Source of the DNA: VAXT01 sp035318925
GTDB taxonomy: Bacteria > Actinomycetota > Thermoleophilia > Gaiellales > Gaiellaceae
Direction of reading: 5' to 3'
Assembly: GCA_035318925.1 (NCBI GenBank)
Contig: DATHDS010000013.1
Location: 65,749 to 129,748 of the forward strand
Length of the DNA stretch: 64,000 bases
The notes under the pieces are model-generated. The model was not told the DNA's origin. It worked only from the letters and a program-made list of their open reading frames with translations, and did no database searches. Shown here piece after piece: positions 8,097 to 15,085 of the stretch. The translations under genes and the position numbers were made by a program. How positions within the stretch are numbered: position 1 is the first letter of the stretch; every line of letters starts with the position of its first letter.

Positions 8097-8921
8097 TCAG
8101 GCGAGTCCGGGTGCTTCTTCGACCTCGACCTCGACCGCCTGCTGGCGCCCGCGCGCGAGCCACCAGTTGACCTCCGCGCCGAAGACGATCACGTTCGCCA
8201 TCAGGTAGAGCCAGACGAGCAGGAGCGCCGGGGCTCCGAAGGCCTGGAGCGCGATCACGTTCTTCGAGAGCCGGAGGTAGATGGGCAGCACCTGGAAGCT
8301 CGCCTCCAGCGCGATCGTGGCGATGATCGTCCCCGGGATCACCTCGCCGAAGCTGAGCTTCTCGTTCGTCAGCAAGTAGTAGATCGAGAAGAGAAAGACG
8401 AAGACGGCGCTCGTCGAGAGGATGATCGAGAAGCCATAGGCCACGTAGTCGTTCGCGAAAAAGCCGCCGGCAAAGCGCTTCAGCACCTCGTAGCCGAAGG
8501 AGCCGACGAGCAAGCCGACGAAGAGGGTGATGAGCGAGCCGACGAGGAAAAGCACGGCGATCAGCTTCCCGTGCAGAAACGAACGATTGGGCTTGCCGTA
8601 GACGATGTTGAAGGCGGACTCGAGCACGCTGAAGAGCGAGAGCGACGTCCAGCCGATGAAGACGCCGCCGATGATTCCCAGCGCGGTCGCGTGCGTCTGG
8701 ACCGAGCGGACGACCTTCAGGATGCCGTCGATCGAGCTGGTCGGGAACGCCTTGTTCAATTCCGTGACGAGGAAGCTCGACTCGTCGGCCCGGCCCGCGA
8801 AGCCGAGCAGCGCGAGGGCGAGGAAGAGAAGCGGCACGAACGAGAGGAGCGCGAAGTACGCGATCATCGCCGCGAGGTGCGTGCCTCGGTCGGCGAAGAA
8901 CTTCGAAAAGACCTCTCTCAT
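8097..8921 (-). CDS. YihY/UPF0761 (BrkB-like) inner-membrane protein
   Basis: 274 residues with about six hydrophobic segments. Family features are the N-terminal DRGTHLAAMIAYFALLSFVPLL, the GWTSLSLFSVLESAFNIVYGKPNR region, and the C-terminal ALQAFGAPALLLVWLYLMANVIVFGAEVN. The family was once called ribonuclease BN in error, and its function is still unclear. The C-terminus VEVEVEEAPGLA is acidic. The ATG has a TAGCCT box 7 nt upstream and shares a 24-bp intergenic region with the divergent roadblock-like gene. Confidence 0.85.
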   Translation of the reverse strand: MREVFSKFFADRGTHLAAMIAYFALLSFVPLLFLALALLGFAGRADESSFLVTELNKAFPTSSIDGILKVVRSVQTHATALGIIGGVFIGWTSLSLFSVLESAFNIVYGKPNRSFLHGKLIAVLFLVGSLITLFVGLLVGSFGYEVLKRFAGGFFANDYVAYGFSIILSTSAVFVFLFSIYYLLTNEKLSFGEVIPGTIIATIALEASFQVLPIYLRLSKNVIALQAFGAPALLLVWLYLMANVIVFGAEVNWWLARGRQQAVEVEVEEAPGLA

Positions 8922-8928
8922 CGTGGGG

Positions 8929-8938
8929 AGGCTAATCT
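8929..8938. promoter_or_regulatory. bidirectional promoter with overlapping -10 boxes
   Basis: AGGCTAATCT holds TAGCCT on the minus strand (8934-8929) and TAATCT on the plus strand (8933-8938), sharing the central TA. Each box ends 7 nt before a start codon (8921 minus, 8946 plus), so both genes would be leaderless and the -35 regions would lie in the opposing coding regions. Confidence 0.5.
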
Positions 8939-8945
8939 CTCCGCA

Positions 8946-9338
8946 ATGACGGAGGCCGAGACCGCGCTCGCCGAGCTGACCGAGATCTCCTCGCAGGTGG
9001 AGGCGGCCGTCCTCTTCGACGGAAGCGGCGTCGTCACCGCGGCGACGCTTGCCGACGAGGCCGCGGGCCGGGTCGCATCCTCGGCGCGGGCCCTGCTGGA
9101 GGCGGCCGGGCAGCTTCGTCAGGGCGAGCTCACGCAGATCGAGGCGGCGACCGGCGACGGAAGCCTCTTCATCGCCCGGGACGGAGAGCGGCTAATCGCG
9201 GCGGTGACGGCGCCCGAACCGACCGCGGGCCTCGTCTTCTACGACCTCAAGAGCTGCCTGCGTCGCGCCGCCGAGAAGCCGAAGCCGAAGCCGAAGCCGA
9301 AGCGCCGACCCCGGGCCAAGCCCAGTGGGAAAGCGTAG
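8946..9338 (+). CDS. roadblock/LC7-like small protein with Lys-Pro tail
   Basis: 130 residues. Residues about 1-100 look like a roadblock/LC7 or profilin-like alpha/beta domain (AAVLFDGSGVVTAATLAD, then a helix, then GSLFIARDGERLIAAVTAPEPTAGLVFYDL). The C-terminus is a low-complexity basic tail with repeated KP, encoded by tandem aagccg triplet pairs at about 9276-9301. Roadblock proteins in bacteria often modulate small GTPases; none is adjacent here. The 3' end overlaps the next small gene by 14 bp. Family assignment is tentative. Confidence 0.6.
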   Translation: MTEAETALAELTEISSQVEAAVLFDGSGVVTAATLADEAAGRVASSARALLEAAGQLRQGELTQIEAATGDGSLFIARDGERLIAAVTAPEPTAGLVFYDLKSCLRRAAEKPKPKPKPKRRPRAKPSGKA

Positions 9339-9528
9339 GCTCGTCGCCCTCCTGCTCGGCGCGGCTTCGCTGCTGGGCATCGGGCTCTACGCGAGGCGGG
9401 GCGGCGCGAGCGAGCGCGTGGACCTCTACTTCGCGGACGGCTCGCTGGTCTCACTCGACGGCGACTCGCCGGAGGCGGCCCGCCTGCTCCCACCCGCACA
9501 CGACGCGCTTCGCGCGGCCCGCTCGTGA
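9325..9528 (+). CDS. small membrane-anchored protein
   Basis: 67 residues. One N-terminal hydrophobic segment (LVALLLGAASLLGIGLYA, about residues 6-23) follows a basic start and is followed by RRGG and a short soluble tail (RVDLYFADGSLVSLDGDSPEAARLLPPAHDAL). GTG at 9325 overlaps the roadblock-like gene, and the stop overlaps the pyrE start by 4 bp, so it lies within a coupled operon. No family recognised. Confidence 0.6.
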   Translation: MGKRRLVALLLGAASLLGIGLYARRGGASERVDLYFADGSLVSLDGDSPEAARLLPPAHDALRAARS

Positions 9529-10082
9529 GACGCGAGGAGCTCGCGGCGGCTCTTGCGGAGTACGCATACCTCGAGGGCGACTTCGTTCTGCGCTCGGGCC
9601 GGCGCTCGAGCTACTACCTCGACAAGTACCGGTTCGAGACGCAACCCGAGGTGCTCAAGGTGCTCGGGGAGCACATCGCAGCTGCGGTCGCCGAGAACGA
9701 GCCCGAAGCCGTGCGAATCGCGAGCCCCGAGCTCGGCGCGGTCGCACTCGCGGCGTCCACTTCGCTCTCGTCGGGCATGCCGTTCCTGATCGTCCGCAAC
9801 AAGGCAAAGGAGTACGGGACCGCGAATCGGCTCGAAGGCGTGTTCGACCCGGGCGAGCGTGTCTGCCTCGTCGAGGACGTCGTCACCTCCGGCGGGGCCG
9901 CCGTCGAGGCCCTCGACGCGCTTCGGGAAGCCGGTCTGGAGTGCAAAATCGCGGTCTGCGTGGTCGATCGCGAGGAGGGCGGAGTGGACGCTCTGGCGCG
10001 CCGTGGAGCCCGTCTCGTGCCCCTGTTTCGGGCAGGAGAGTTGCTCGCGGCGCAGAAAACCGCCGCAAAACCGCATGGTTGA
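9525..10082 (+). CDS. pyrE: orotate phosphoribosyltransferase
   Basis: 185 residues. It transfers phosphoribose from PRPP to orotate in UMP synthesis. FVLRSGRRSSYYLDKYRFETQPEVL is the N-terminal orotate region, and the PRPP loop is RVCLVEDVVTSGGAAVEAL. The start overlaps the preceding small gene (GTGA). pyrF, the next enzyme of the pathway, lies 450 bp downstream across the HU gene and a terminator. Confidence 0.93.
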   Translation: MRREELAAALAEYAYLEGDFVLRSGRRSSYYLDKYRFETQPEVLKVLGEHIAAAVAENEPEAVRIASPELGAVALAASTSLSSGMPFLIVRNKAKEYGTANRLEGVFDPGERVCLVEDVVTSGGAAVEALDALREAGLECKIAVCVVDREEGGVDALARRGARLVPLFRAGELLAAQKTAAKPHG

Positions 10083-10101
10083 GCCGAAACGGCGTGGCTG
10101 T

Positions 10102-10107
10102 TAGGGT
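10102..10107 (+). promoter_or_regulatory. -10 box (TAGGGT) for the HU gene
   Basis: TAGGGT lies 39 nt before the HU start, giving an expected leader of about 30 nt that contains the strong ribosome-binding site GGGAGG at 10135-10140. This is a conventional leader, unlike most genes here. Confidence 0.4.
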
Positions 10108-10146
10108 CCGATTGCGGATAACTGAACCGTTAGAGGGAGGATGCAC

Positions 10147-10443
10147 GTGACAAAACAGGAGTTCGTCGACAAGGTCGCCGACAGGGCGAATCTCTCGAAG
10201 CGCGATGCGGCAGACGCCGTGGACGCGTTTCTGGACTCGATCACCGACGTTCTGCGCTCGCAGGGCGAGGTCGCTTTCACGGGATTCGGGAAGTTCACGA
10301 CGCAGGCGCGCGCCGCACGGCAGGGCGTCAATCCACGGAACCCAACCCAGCGGGTGCAGATCCCCGCGACGACCGTTCCGAAGTTCTCGGCGGGTAGCCA
10401 GCTCAAGGCGGCAGTGAAGAGCGGCGCCGGCCACCCGATGTAG
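10147..10443 (+). CDS. HU-family DNA-binding protein
   Basis: 98 residues (MTKQEFVDKVADRANLSK...). HU/IHF proteins bend DNA as dimers. The family core is GFGKFTTQARAARQGVNPRNPTQRVQIPATTVPKFSAG, including the DNA-intercalating arm with the RNP turn. The ribosome-binding site GGGAGG (10135-10140) directly abuts the ATG at 10141 but is 6 nt from the GTG at 10147, so GTG is the better start; this removes two residues from the ATG form. A clear terminator follows. The gene stands alone between pyrE and pyrF. Confidence 0.92.
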   Translation: MTKQEFVDKVADRANLSKRDAADAVDAFLDSITDVLRSQGEVAFTGFGKFTTQARAARQGVNPRNPTQRVQIPATTVPKFSAGSQLKAAVKSGAGHPM

Positions 10444-10467
10444 CTCACGCCGCAATCGAAGCTTTTA

Positions 10468-10500
10468 ACGGGGGCCGTTGAAGCGGCCCCCGTTTTGTGT
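10468..10500 (+). terminator. rho-independent terminator after the HU gene
   Basis: Ten-base-pair stem ACGGGGGCCG / CGGCCCCCGT (10468-10477 with 10484-10493) around the loop TTGAAG, followed by TTTGTGTTT. Confidence 0.85.
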
Positions 10501-10515
10501 TTCCGGCGCCAGCGG

Positions 10516-10521
10516 TACCCT
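10516..10521 (+). promoter_or_regulatory. -10 box (TACCCT) for pyrF
   Basis: TACCCT ends 7 nt before ATG 10529, directly after the HU terminator. The intervening GAGG could alternatively act as a ribosome-binding site. Confidence 0.35.
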
Positions 10522-10528
10522 GAGGCTG

Positions 10529-11458
10529 ATGGCGCAGGATCTCGAGGCCGCACCCCGGGTCGCCGCGGCGACGTTCGGCGACCGGCTCGCCGAGGCTGTC
10601 GAGCGGAAGCGCAGCCAGCTCATCGTCGGGCTCGATCCCGTGACCGACCTGCTTCCCGTCGAGCTTGCCGGTGACGCGCACCTCGGTCGCGCCGAGGCGG
10701 CTGAGGCGTTCAGCCGCTTCTGTCGGGGCATCATCGACGCCGTCTCCCTGTACGCGGTCGGGGTCAAGCCGCAGCTCGCCTTCTTCGAGGCTCTCGGCTC
10801 GGACGGGATGCGCGCGTTCGAGGACGTGTGCGCCTATGCGCGCACCGCCGGCCTGATCGTCCTCGCCGACGCCAAGCGAGGCGACATCGGTTCCACGTCG
10901 CGCGCGTACGCGGCCGCGTATCTCGAGCCGCGGGACGACCAGCCGCCGCTCGCCGACGCGATGACGGTCAGTCCCTACCTCGGCCGCGACTCCGTCGAGC
11001 CGCTGCTCGCAGCCTGTCGGCGAGAAGGCGCAGGCATCTTCTGCCTGGTCAAGACCTCGAACGAGGGCGTCGCGGACATCCAGGACCTTGCCCTCTCGGA
11101 CGGGACCCCGCTCTGGCAGCACGTCGCCCGGCTGGTCGCGGAGTGGGGCGAGGATCTCGTTGGCGAACGCGGCCTCTCGAGCGTGGGCGCGGTGGTTGGG
11201 GCGACCCATCCGCGGGCGATCGGTGAGGCGCGCAAGCTGCTCCCGCGCGCGGTGCTCCTGCTCCCCGGTGTCGGCGCGCAGGGCGCGAGCGCGGCCGATG
11301 TGGCTCGCGCATTCACGAGCGGACCGGCGAGCGCGCTCGTGGCCGCGTCACGCTCGGTGCTCTACGCCTTCCGGACGACCGAGGACGACTGGCGATCCGC
11401 GGCCGCGGCCGAGGCGGCGCGGCTCAAGAGCGAGGTCTGGACGGCCTCGGGCTGGTGA
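10529..11458 (+). CDS. pyrF: orotidine 5'-phosphate decarboxylase
   Basis: 309 residues, the longer type-2 (actinobacterial-like) PyrF. It converts OMP to UMP. SQLIVGLDPV opens the barrel, and the catalytic motif is LADAKRGDIGSTSRAYA (Lys-Asp-x-x-x-Asp array). SSVGAVVGATHP and LLLPGVGAQGAS form the phosphate site. ATG at 10529 was preferred to the in-frame ATG at 10478, which lies within the HU terminator. A GTGA overlap links it to a 34-residue microprotein. Confidence 0.92.
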   Translation: MAQDLEAAPRVAAATFGDRLAEAVERKRSQLIVGLDPVTDLLPVELAGDAHLGRAEAAEAFSRFCRGIIDAVSLYAVGVKPQLAFFEALGSDGMRAFEDVCAYARTAGLIVLADAKRGDIGSTSRAYAAAYLEPRDDQPPLADAMTVSPYLGRDSVEPLLAACRREGAGIFCLVKTSNEGVADIQDLALSDGTPLWQHVARLVAEWGEDLVGERGLSSVGAVVGATHPRAIGEARKLLPRAVLLLPGVGAQGASAADVARAFTSGPASALVAASRSVLYAFRTTEDDWRSAAAAEAARLKSEVWTASGW

Positions 11459-11559
11459 GGGACGTCGACTGGCGCGCGGAGGCTCGGCGCTACGCGCTGC
11501 CGGTCGCGTTCCTGCTGCTCGTCACGGCTGCAGTGCTGATCGTCCGCGGCTCGCTCTGA
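11455..11559 (+). CDS. 34-residue single-pass membrane microprotein
   Basis: GTG at 11455 overlaps the pyrF stop (GTGA) and opens a 34-codon frame: a charged N-terminus (RDVDWRAEARR), one hydrophobic helix (YALPVAFLLLVTAAVLIV) and a short RGSL tail. The charge pattern (DWR...RR before the helix, R after) looks like a genuine membrane protein. The dacA-type gene starts 22 bp later. No function can be assigned; a link to the cell-wall gene downstream is only positional. Confidence 0.55.
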   Translation: MRDVDWRAEARRYALPVAFLLLVTAAVLIVRGSL

Positions 11560-11567
11560 GTCGCGGG

Positions 11568-11573
11568 TACATT
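11568..11573 (+). promoter_or_regulatory. -10 box (TACATT) for the carboxypeptidase gene
   Basis: TACATT ends 7 nt before the GTG at 11581 with no ribosome-binding site between, as for other apparently leaderless genes here. Confidence 0.45.
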
Positions 11574-11580
11574 CCCGACC

Positions 11581-12696
11581 GTGAAGAGGCTGCTCTCCCT
11601 CGCGGCCGTCCTCCTGCTCGTCCCCTCGGCCCACGCCGCCGGGCCCGGCGTGGACGCGCGCGCCTACCTTGTCGAGGACGGGCGGACGGGACAGGTGCTG
11701 CTCGCGGGCAACCCCGACGGGCGAGTTCCGATCGCGAGCCTCACGAAGCTGATGACGGTTCTCCTCACGCTCGAGAAGACGCAGCTGTCGGACATCGTCA
11801 CGGTCTCGCCCGAGGCCGCCGAGGTCGGCGAGTCCAGCGTGCATCTCCGCGCGGGCGAGCAGCTGACCGTCCGGGACCTCGTCGAGGCCTGCTTGATCCA
11901 GAGCGCGAACGACGCCGCCTGGGCACTCGCCGATCACGTCGGGCGCGGGAGCGAGCGGCACTTCGTCGGCATGATGAACCGGCGGGCGCGACAGCTCGGG
12001 CTCTCGGACACGCACTTCGTCCGTCCGGACGGGCTCGACGCGGCCGGCCATGTCTCGAGCGCTCGTGACGTGACGACGCTGGCCCGCGTGCTGATGCAGA
12101 AGCCGATCGTCAGGCAGATCGTCGCCATGCGAGACGCCACCATCGCCGGTGGGCGGCATCTGCACACATGGAACGACCTGCTGGGCAGCTATCCGGGGGT
12201 CGTCGGTGTCAAGACGGGCCACACGAGCGCGGCCGGCTGGTCGGAGGTCGCCGCCGTGCGCGGTCCGGGCGTCACCGTCTACGCGACGATCATCGGCAGC
12301 CCGGATCGCTCGACACGCAACGACGATCTCGTCGAGCTCATGACGTGGGGGCTGGCGCGCTTCCGCGTGGTCTCCGTGATCTCGGCGAGCCGGACCTACG
12401 CGCGTGCCGAGACGTCGTACGGGCGAGGGGAGCTCTCGCTCGTCGCCCCGCGCTCGCTGCCGCGGGCCGTGCTCGTCGGGCACCCGCTCATGGAACGCGT
12501 CGTGGCGCCCGACGGCGTCGAGCTGCCCGTGCGCATGGGGCAGAGGCTCGGTGAGGTCCGGGTCTACGACCGGCGGCGTCTGATCGCCCACTCGCCGCTC
12601 GTGGCCTCACGTTCGATCGCCAAGCCCGGCACGCTCGGCCGCGCGGGCTGGTACGTCGGGCGCGCGGCCCACAACGCATGGAGCTGGGCGTCTTGA
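11581..12696 (+). CDS. D-alanyl-D-alanine carboxypeptidase (PBP5-like, S11 family)
   Basis: 371 residues with a signal peptide (MKRLLSLAAVLLLVPSAHAAG). It trims the terminal D-Ala of peptidoglycan stem peptides outside the membrane. The penicillin-binding triad is complete: SxxK in IASLTKLMTV, SxN in SANDAAWAL, and KTG in VKTGHTSAAG. A C-terminal beta domain (about 285-350) follows, but the usual amphipathic membrane-anchor helix is not obvious. GTG start with a TANNNT box 7 nt upstream. The end overlaps the kinase gene by 19 bp. Confidence 0.9.
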   Translation: MKRLLSLAAVLLLVPSAHAAGPGVDARAYLVEDGRTGQVLLAGNPDGRVPIASLTKLMTVLLTLEKTQLSDIVTVSPEAAEVGESSVHLRAGEQLTVRDLVEACLIQSANDAAWALADHVGRGSERHFVGMMNRRARQLGLSDTHFVRPDGLDAAGHVSSARDVTTLARVLMQKPIVRQIVAMRDATIAGGRHLHTWNDLLGSYPGVVGVKTGHTSAAGWSEVAAVRGPGVTVYATIIGSPDRSTRNDDLVELMTWGLARFRVVSVISASRTYARAETSYGRGELSLVAPRSLPRAVLVGHPLMERVVAPDGVELPVRMGQRLGEVRVYDRRRLIAHSPLVASRSIAKPGTLGRAGWYVGRAAHNAWSWAS

Positions 12697-13649
12697 TCAT
12701 CACCGTCACGCTGAACGCAGCTCTCGATCGCACGCTCACCGTGCCCAACTTCCAGCGCGGCCAGCGGCACCGTGCAAGCGGCGGCGGCCTGACGCTCCCG
12801 GGCGGCAAGGGCATCAACGTCGCCCGCGCGCTGAAGCGGCTCGAGGTCCCCGTCGTCGCCACCGGCCTCGCGGGCGGCCTGACGGGCACGCGGATCGTCG
12901 AGGAGCTGACCGCCGAGGCGATCCTCAACGACTTCGTCCGGATCGGCGACGAGTCCCGCACCTCGACCGCTGTGGTCGATCCGACCGCCTCCTCTTACAC
13001 GGAGATCAACGAGTGGGGGCCGCATGTCGAGCCGGAGGAGCTGGAGATCCTCCGCGACAAGCTCCACTACCTCGCCAACGGCGCCCAGACGGTCGTCTTC
13101 TCGGGCTCGCTGCCGCGCGGGGTGGAGGACGACTTCTACGCGGACGCGATCCGCGACCTGAACCGGCGAGGCGTGCAGACGGTCCTCGACTCGGAAGGCG
13201 AGCCGCTTCGTCTGGGGACGGGGGCCGAGCCGTTCCTCGTCTCGCCGAACCAGCGGGAGGCCGAGAGCCTCGTCGGCCAGGAGTTCCATGAGGAGCAGGA
13301 CTTCGTCGTCGGGCTCGACTCGGTCGCGGAGCTCGGCGCGCGCAACGTCCTCATCACCCAGGAGTCGGGCTGTTTCGCGCTCTTCCACGAGGAGCGCGAG
13401 GTGAAGCGATTCCGCTGTGTCGCGCCGCGCGTCGAGACGCTTTCGTCGGTCGGGTCCGGTGACGTGCTCCTGGCCGGGTTCCTCGCGGCGCGTCACGCCG
13501 GGAAGCCGATCGAGGAGGCCCTCCGCTCTGCGGTCGCGGCTGGAGCCGCCTCGACGCTCGAGGTCGGCGCCGGCCGGTTCGATCCCCGCGAGGCGAGCCG
13601 CGTCACGGGCGGGGTCGAGGTCGTCGAGCTGGAGCCGGTCGCGAGCTGA
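12678..13649 (+). CDS. PfkB-family sugar kinase (1-phosphofructokinase-like)
   Basis: 323 residues of the ribokinase/PfkB fold, closest in pattern to FruK, LacC and PfkB. ITVTLNAALDRTLTV is the typical start of this subgroup. GGKGINVARAL binds the sugar phosphate, FSGSLPRGV is the family signature, and the catalytic Asp is in SVGSGDVLLAGFLAA. ATG 12678 adds six residues before LIITVTLN; TTG 12693 is the alternative start. No PTS genes are adjacent, so the substrate (fructose-1-P, fructose-6-P or tagatose-6-P) is open. Confidence 0.85.
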   Translation: MELGVLIITVTLNAALDRTLTVPNFQRGQRHRASGGGLTLPGGKGINVARALKRLEVPVVATGLAGGLTGTRIVEELTAEAILNDFVRIGDESRTSTAVVDPTASSYTEINEWGPHVEPEELEILRDKLHYLANGAQTVVFSGSLPRGVEDDFYADAIRDLNRRGVQTVLDSEGEPLRLGTGAEPFLVSPNQREAESLVGQEFHEEQDFVVGLDSVAELGARNVLITQESGCFALFHEEREVKRFRCVAPRVETLSSVGSGDVLLAGFLAARHAGKPIEEALRSAVAAGAASTLEVGAGRFDPREASRVTGGVEVVELEPVAS

Positions 13650-13668
13650 CGTCGTCGCCCGAGGCTGA

Positions 13669-13746
13669 TACGATCGGCCGTCAGTTGAGAGGCGAGGCGA
13701 AACACGGTTTTTGGGGCCCAGGCGGTAAGACGAGCCTGGGTTTTTT
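13669..13746 (+). promoter_or_regulatory. guaB3 promoter and leader with terminator-like hairpin
   Basis: TACGAT at 13669-13674 is a good -10 box. Transcription from there would give an 80-nt leader before guaB3. That leader holds the stem CCCAGGC / GCCTGGG (13717-13723 with 13734-13740) followed by six T residues (13741-13746), 18 nt before the guaB3 GTG. It could be the terminator of the kinase gene or an attenuator of guaB3. No known riboswitch class was recognised. Confidence 0.55.
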
Positions 13747-13764
13747 GCATAGAGGGGGGACACC

Positions 13765-14922
13765 GTGGACGTAGAGATCGGCCGCGGTAAGAAAGCGCGG
13801 CAGGCTTACGGCTTCGACGACATCGCGATTGTCCCGAGCCGCCGGACGCGGGACCCGCAGGACGTCGACATCGGCTGGCAGCTCGGGTCGCATCTCCTCG
13901 AGCTTCCGCTGATCGGCTCTGCGATGGACGGCGTCGTCTCTCCGCAGACTGCAATCGCGCTCAGCAAGCTCGGGGGCCTCGGCGTCCTCAACCTCGAGGG
14001 CATCTACACGCGCTATGCGAACCCCGATGCCGAGCTGGAACGGATCGCCAAGCTGCCGAAGAACAGGGCGACGCGCGGCCTGCAGGAGATCTATGCGCGA
14101 CCGGTCGAGCCGAAGCTGATTGCCGAGCGGATCGAGGAGATCAAGCGCTCCGGCGCTCTCGCCGCAGGATCGCTCACGCCGCAGCGCGTGGAGGAACACT
14201 ACGAGCTCGCGCTGGAGGCGGGCCTCGACATCCTCGTCATCCAGGGGACGGTCGTCTCCGCCGAGCACGTCTCCTCGAACGGCCACGCGCTGAACCTGAA
14301 GGAGTTCATCTCGGAGCTGCCGATCCCCACCCTCGTCGGCGGCTGCGCCTCGTACCAGACCGCGCTGCACCTGATGCGCACGGGAGCCGAGGGCGTCCTC
14401 GTGGGCGTCGGGCCTGGTCACGCGTGCACCACGCGCGGGGTGCTCGGCGTGGGCGTCCCGCAGGCAACGGCGATCTCCGACGCCGCGGCCGCACGCGTCC
14501 AGCATCTGCTGGAGACAGGCAAGTACGTGAACGTGATCGCCGACGGCGGCATGAGCACCGGGGGCGACATCGCGAAGGCGATCGCCTGCGGGGGCGATGC
14601 GGTCATGGTCGGCTCTCCGCTCGCACGGGCGAAGGAGGCTCCGGGCCGGGGCTACCACTGGGGCATGGCGACCTTCCATCCCACGCTTCCGCGCGGTGCC
14701 CGCGTGCAAACCGAGCAGGTCGCGTCGCTCGAGGAGATCGTCATCGGCCCCGCGCGCGAGAACGACGGGACGCTGAACCTGATGGGCGCGCTCCGGACGT
14801 CGATGGCCACCTGCGGCTACGAGTCGATCCACGACTTCCAGAAGGCCGAGATCATGCTCGCGCCTTCGATCAAGACCGAAGGCAAGTCCCTCCAACAGGC
14901 CCAGAAGGTGGGCATGGGTTAA
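13765..14922 (+). CDS. guaB3: GuaB3-type IMP dehydrogenase family protein
   Basis: 385 residues, lacking the CBS pair of canonical IMPDH. The TIM-barrel IMPDH/GMPR core is complete: GFDDIAIVPSRRTRD, LIGSAMDGVVS, the catalytic-loop cysteine in GPGHACTTRGVLGVGVPQA, VIADGGMSTGGDIAKAIACG, and a GRGYHWGMA flap. GuaB3 paralogues are typical of actinobacteria, and their exact reaction has been less clear than that of GuaB2. GTG at 13765 follows AGAGGGGGGAC. guaA lies downstream across a large palindrome. An anthropic note: no canonical guaB is in the window. Confidence 0.88.
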   Translation: MDVEIGRGKKARQAYGFDDIAIVPSRRTRDPQDVDIGWQLGSHLLELPLIGSAMDGVVSPQTAIALSKLGGLGVLNLEGIYTRYANPDAELERIAKLPKNRATRGLQEIYARPVEPKLIAERIEEIKRSGALAAGSLTPQRVEEHYELALEAGLDILVIQGTVVSAEHVSSNGHALNLKEFISELPIPTLVGGCASYQTALHLMRTGAEGVLVGVGPGHACTTRGVLGVGVPQATAISDAAAARVQHLLETGKYVNVIADGGMSTGGDIAKAIACGGDAVMVGSPLARAKEAPGRGYHWGMATFHPTLPRGARVQTEQVASLEEIVIGPARENDGTLNLMGALRTSMATCGYESIHDFQKAEIMLAPSIKTEGKSLQQAQKVGMG

Positions 14923-15085
14923 ATGCCCCGCCCGGCAATGGACTCCGGCTTCTGGCCCGCGATCACGCGGCGCCAGAGCCCACCCTCGCCCTTGTCAAGG
15001 CTACTAGCCTTGCCCGCGGTCGAGTGCGGCCTCTGGCTTGGTGCTCGCGACCCAGAAGCTCGGAACCATCACCGGACGGGGCATT
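14922..15085. repeat. 164-bp near-perfect palindrome filling the guaB3-guaA gap
   Basis: The whole intergenic stretch is one imperfect inverted repeat centred at 15003-15004. The outer arms aatgccccg / cggggcatt (14922-14930 with 15077-15085) and the apex caaggct-act-agccttg (14996-15012) are perfect. In between, about three quarters of positions pair, including cttctgg / ccagaag and gccagag / ctctggc. The left arm begins inside the guaB3 stop codon and the right arm ends inside the guaA TTG start. It could be a MITE-like insertion or an RNA hairpin that controls guaA translation. Confidence 0.8.

Noticed and set aside
7857..8945. Upstream extension of the roadblock-like frame
   Set aside because: It overlaps rdgB, the repeat unit and the antisense of yihY; composition is shadow-like.
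9270..9305. Tandem aagccg repeat as a contingency-type microsatellite
   Set aside because: It simply encodes a short Lys-Pro tail; the repeat unit keeps the frame, so slippage would not switch expression.
14424..15083. Upstream extension of the guaA frame
   Set aside because: It runs through guaB3 and the palindrome with no conserved sequence; guaA homology begins just after TTG 15084.
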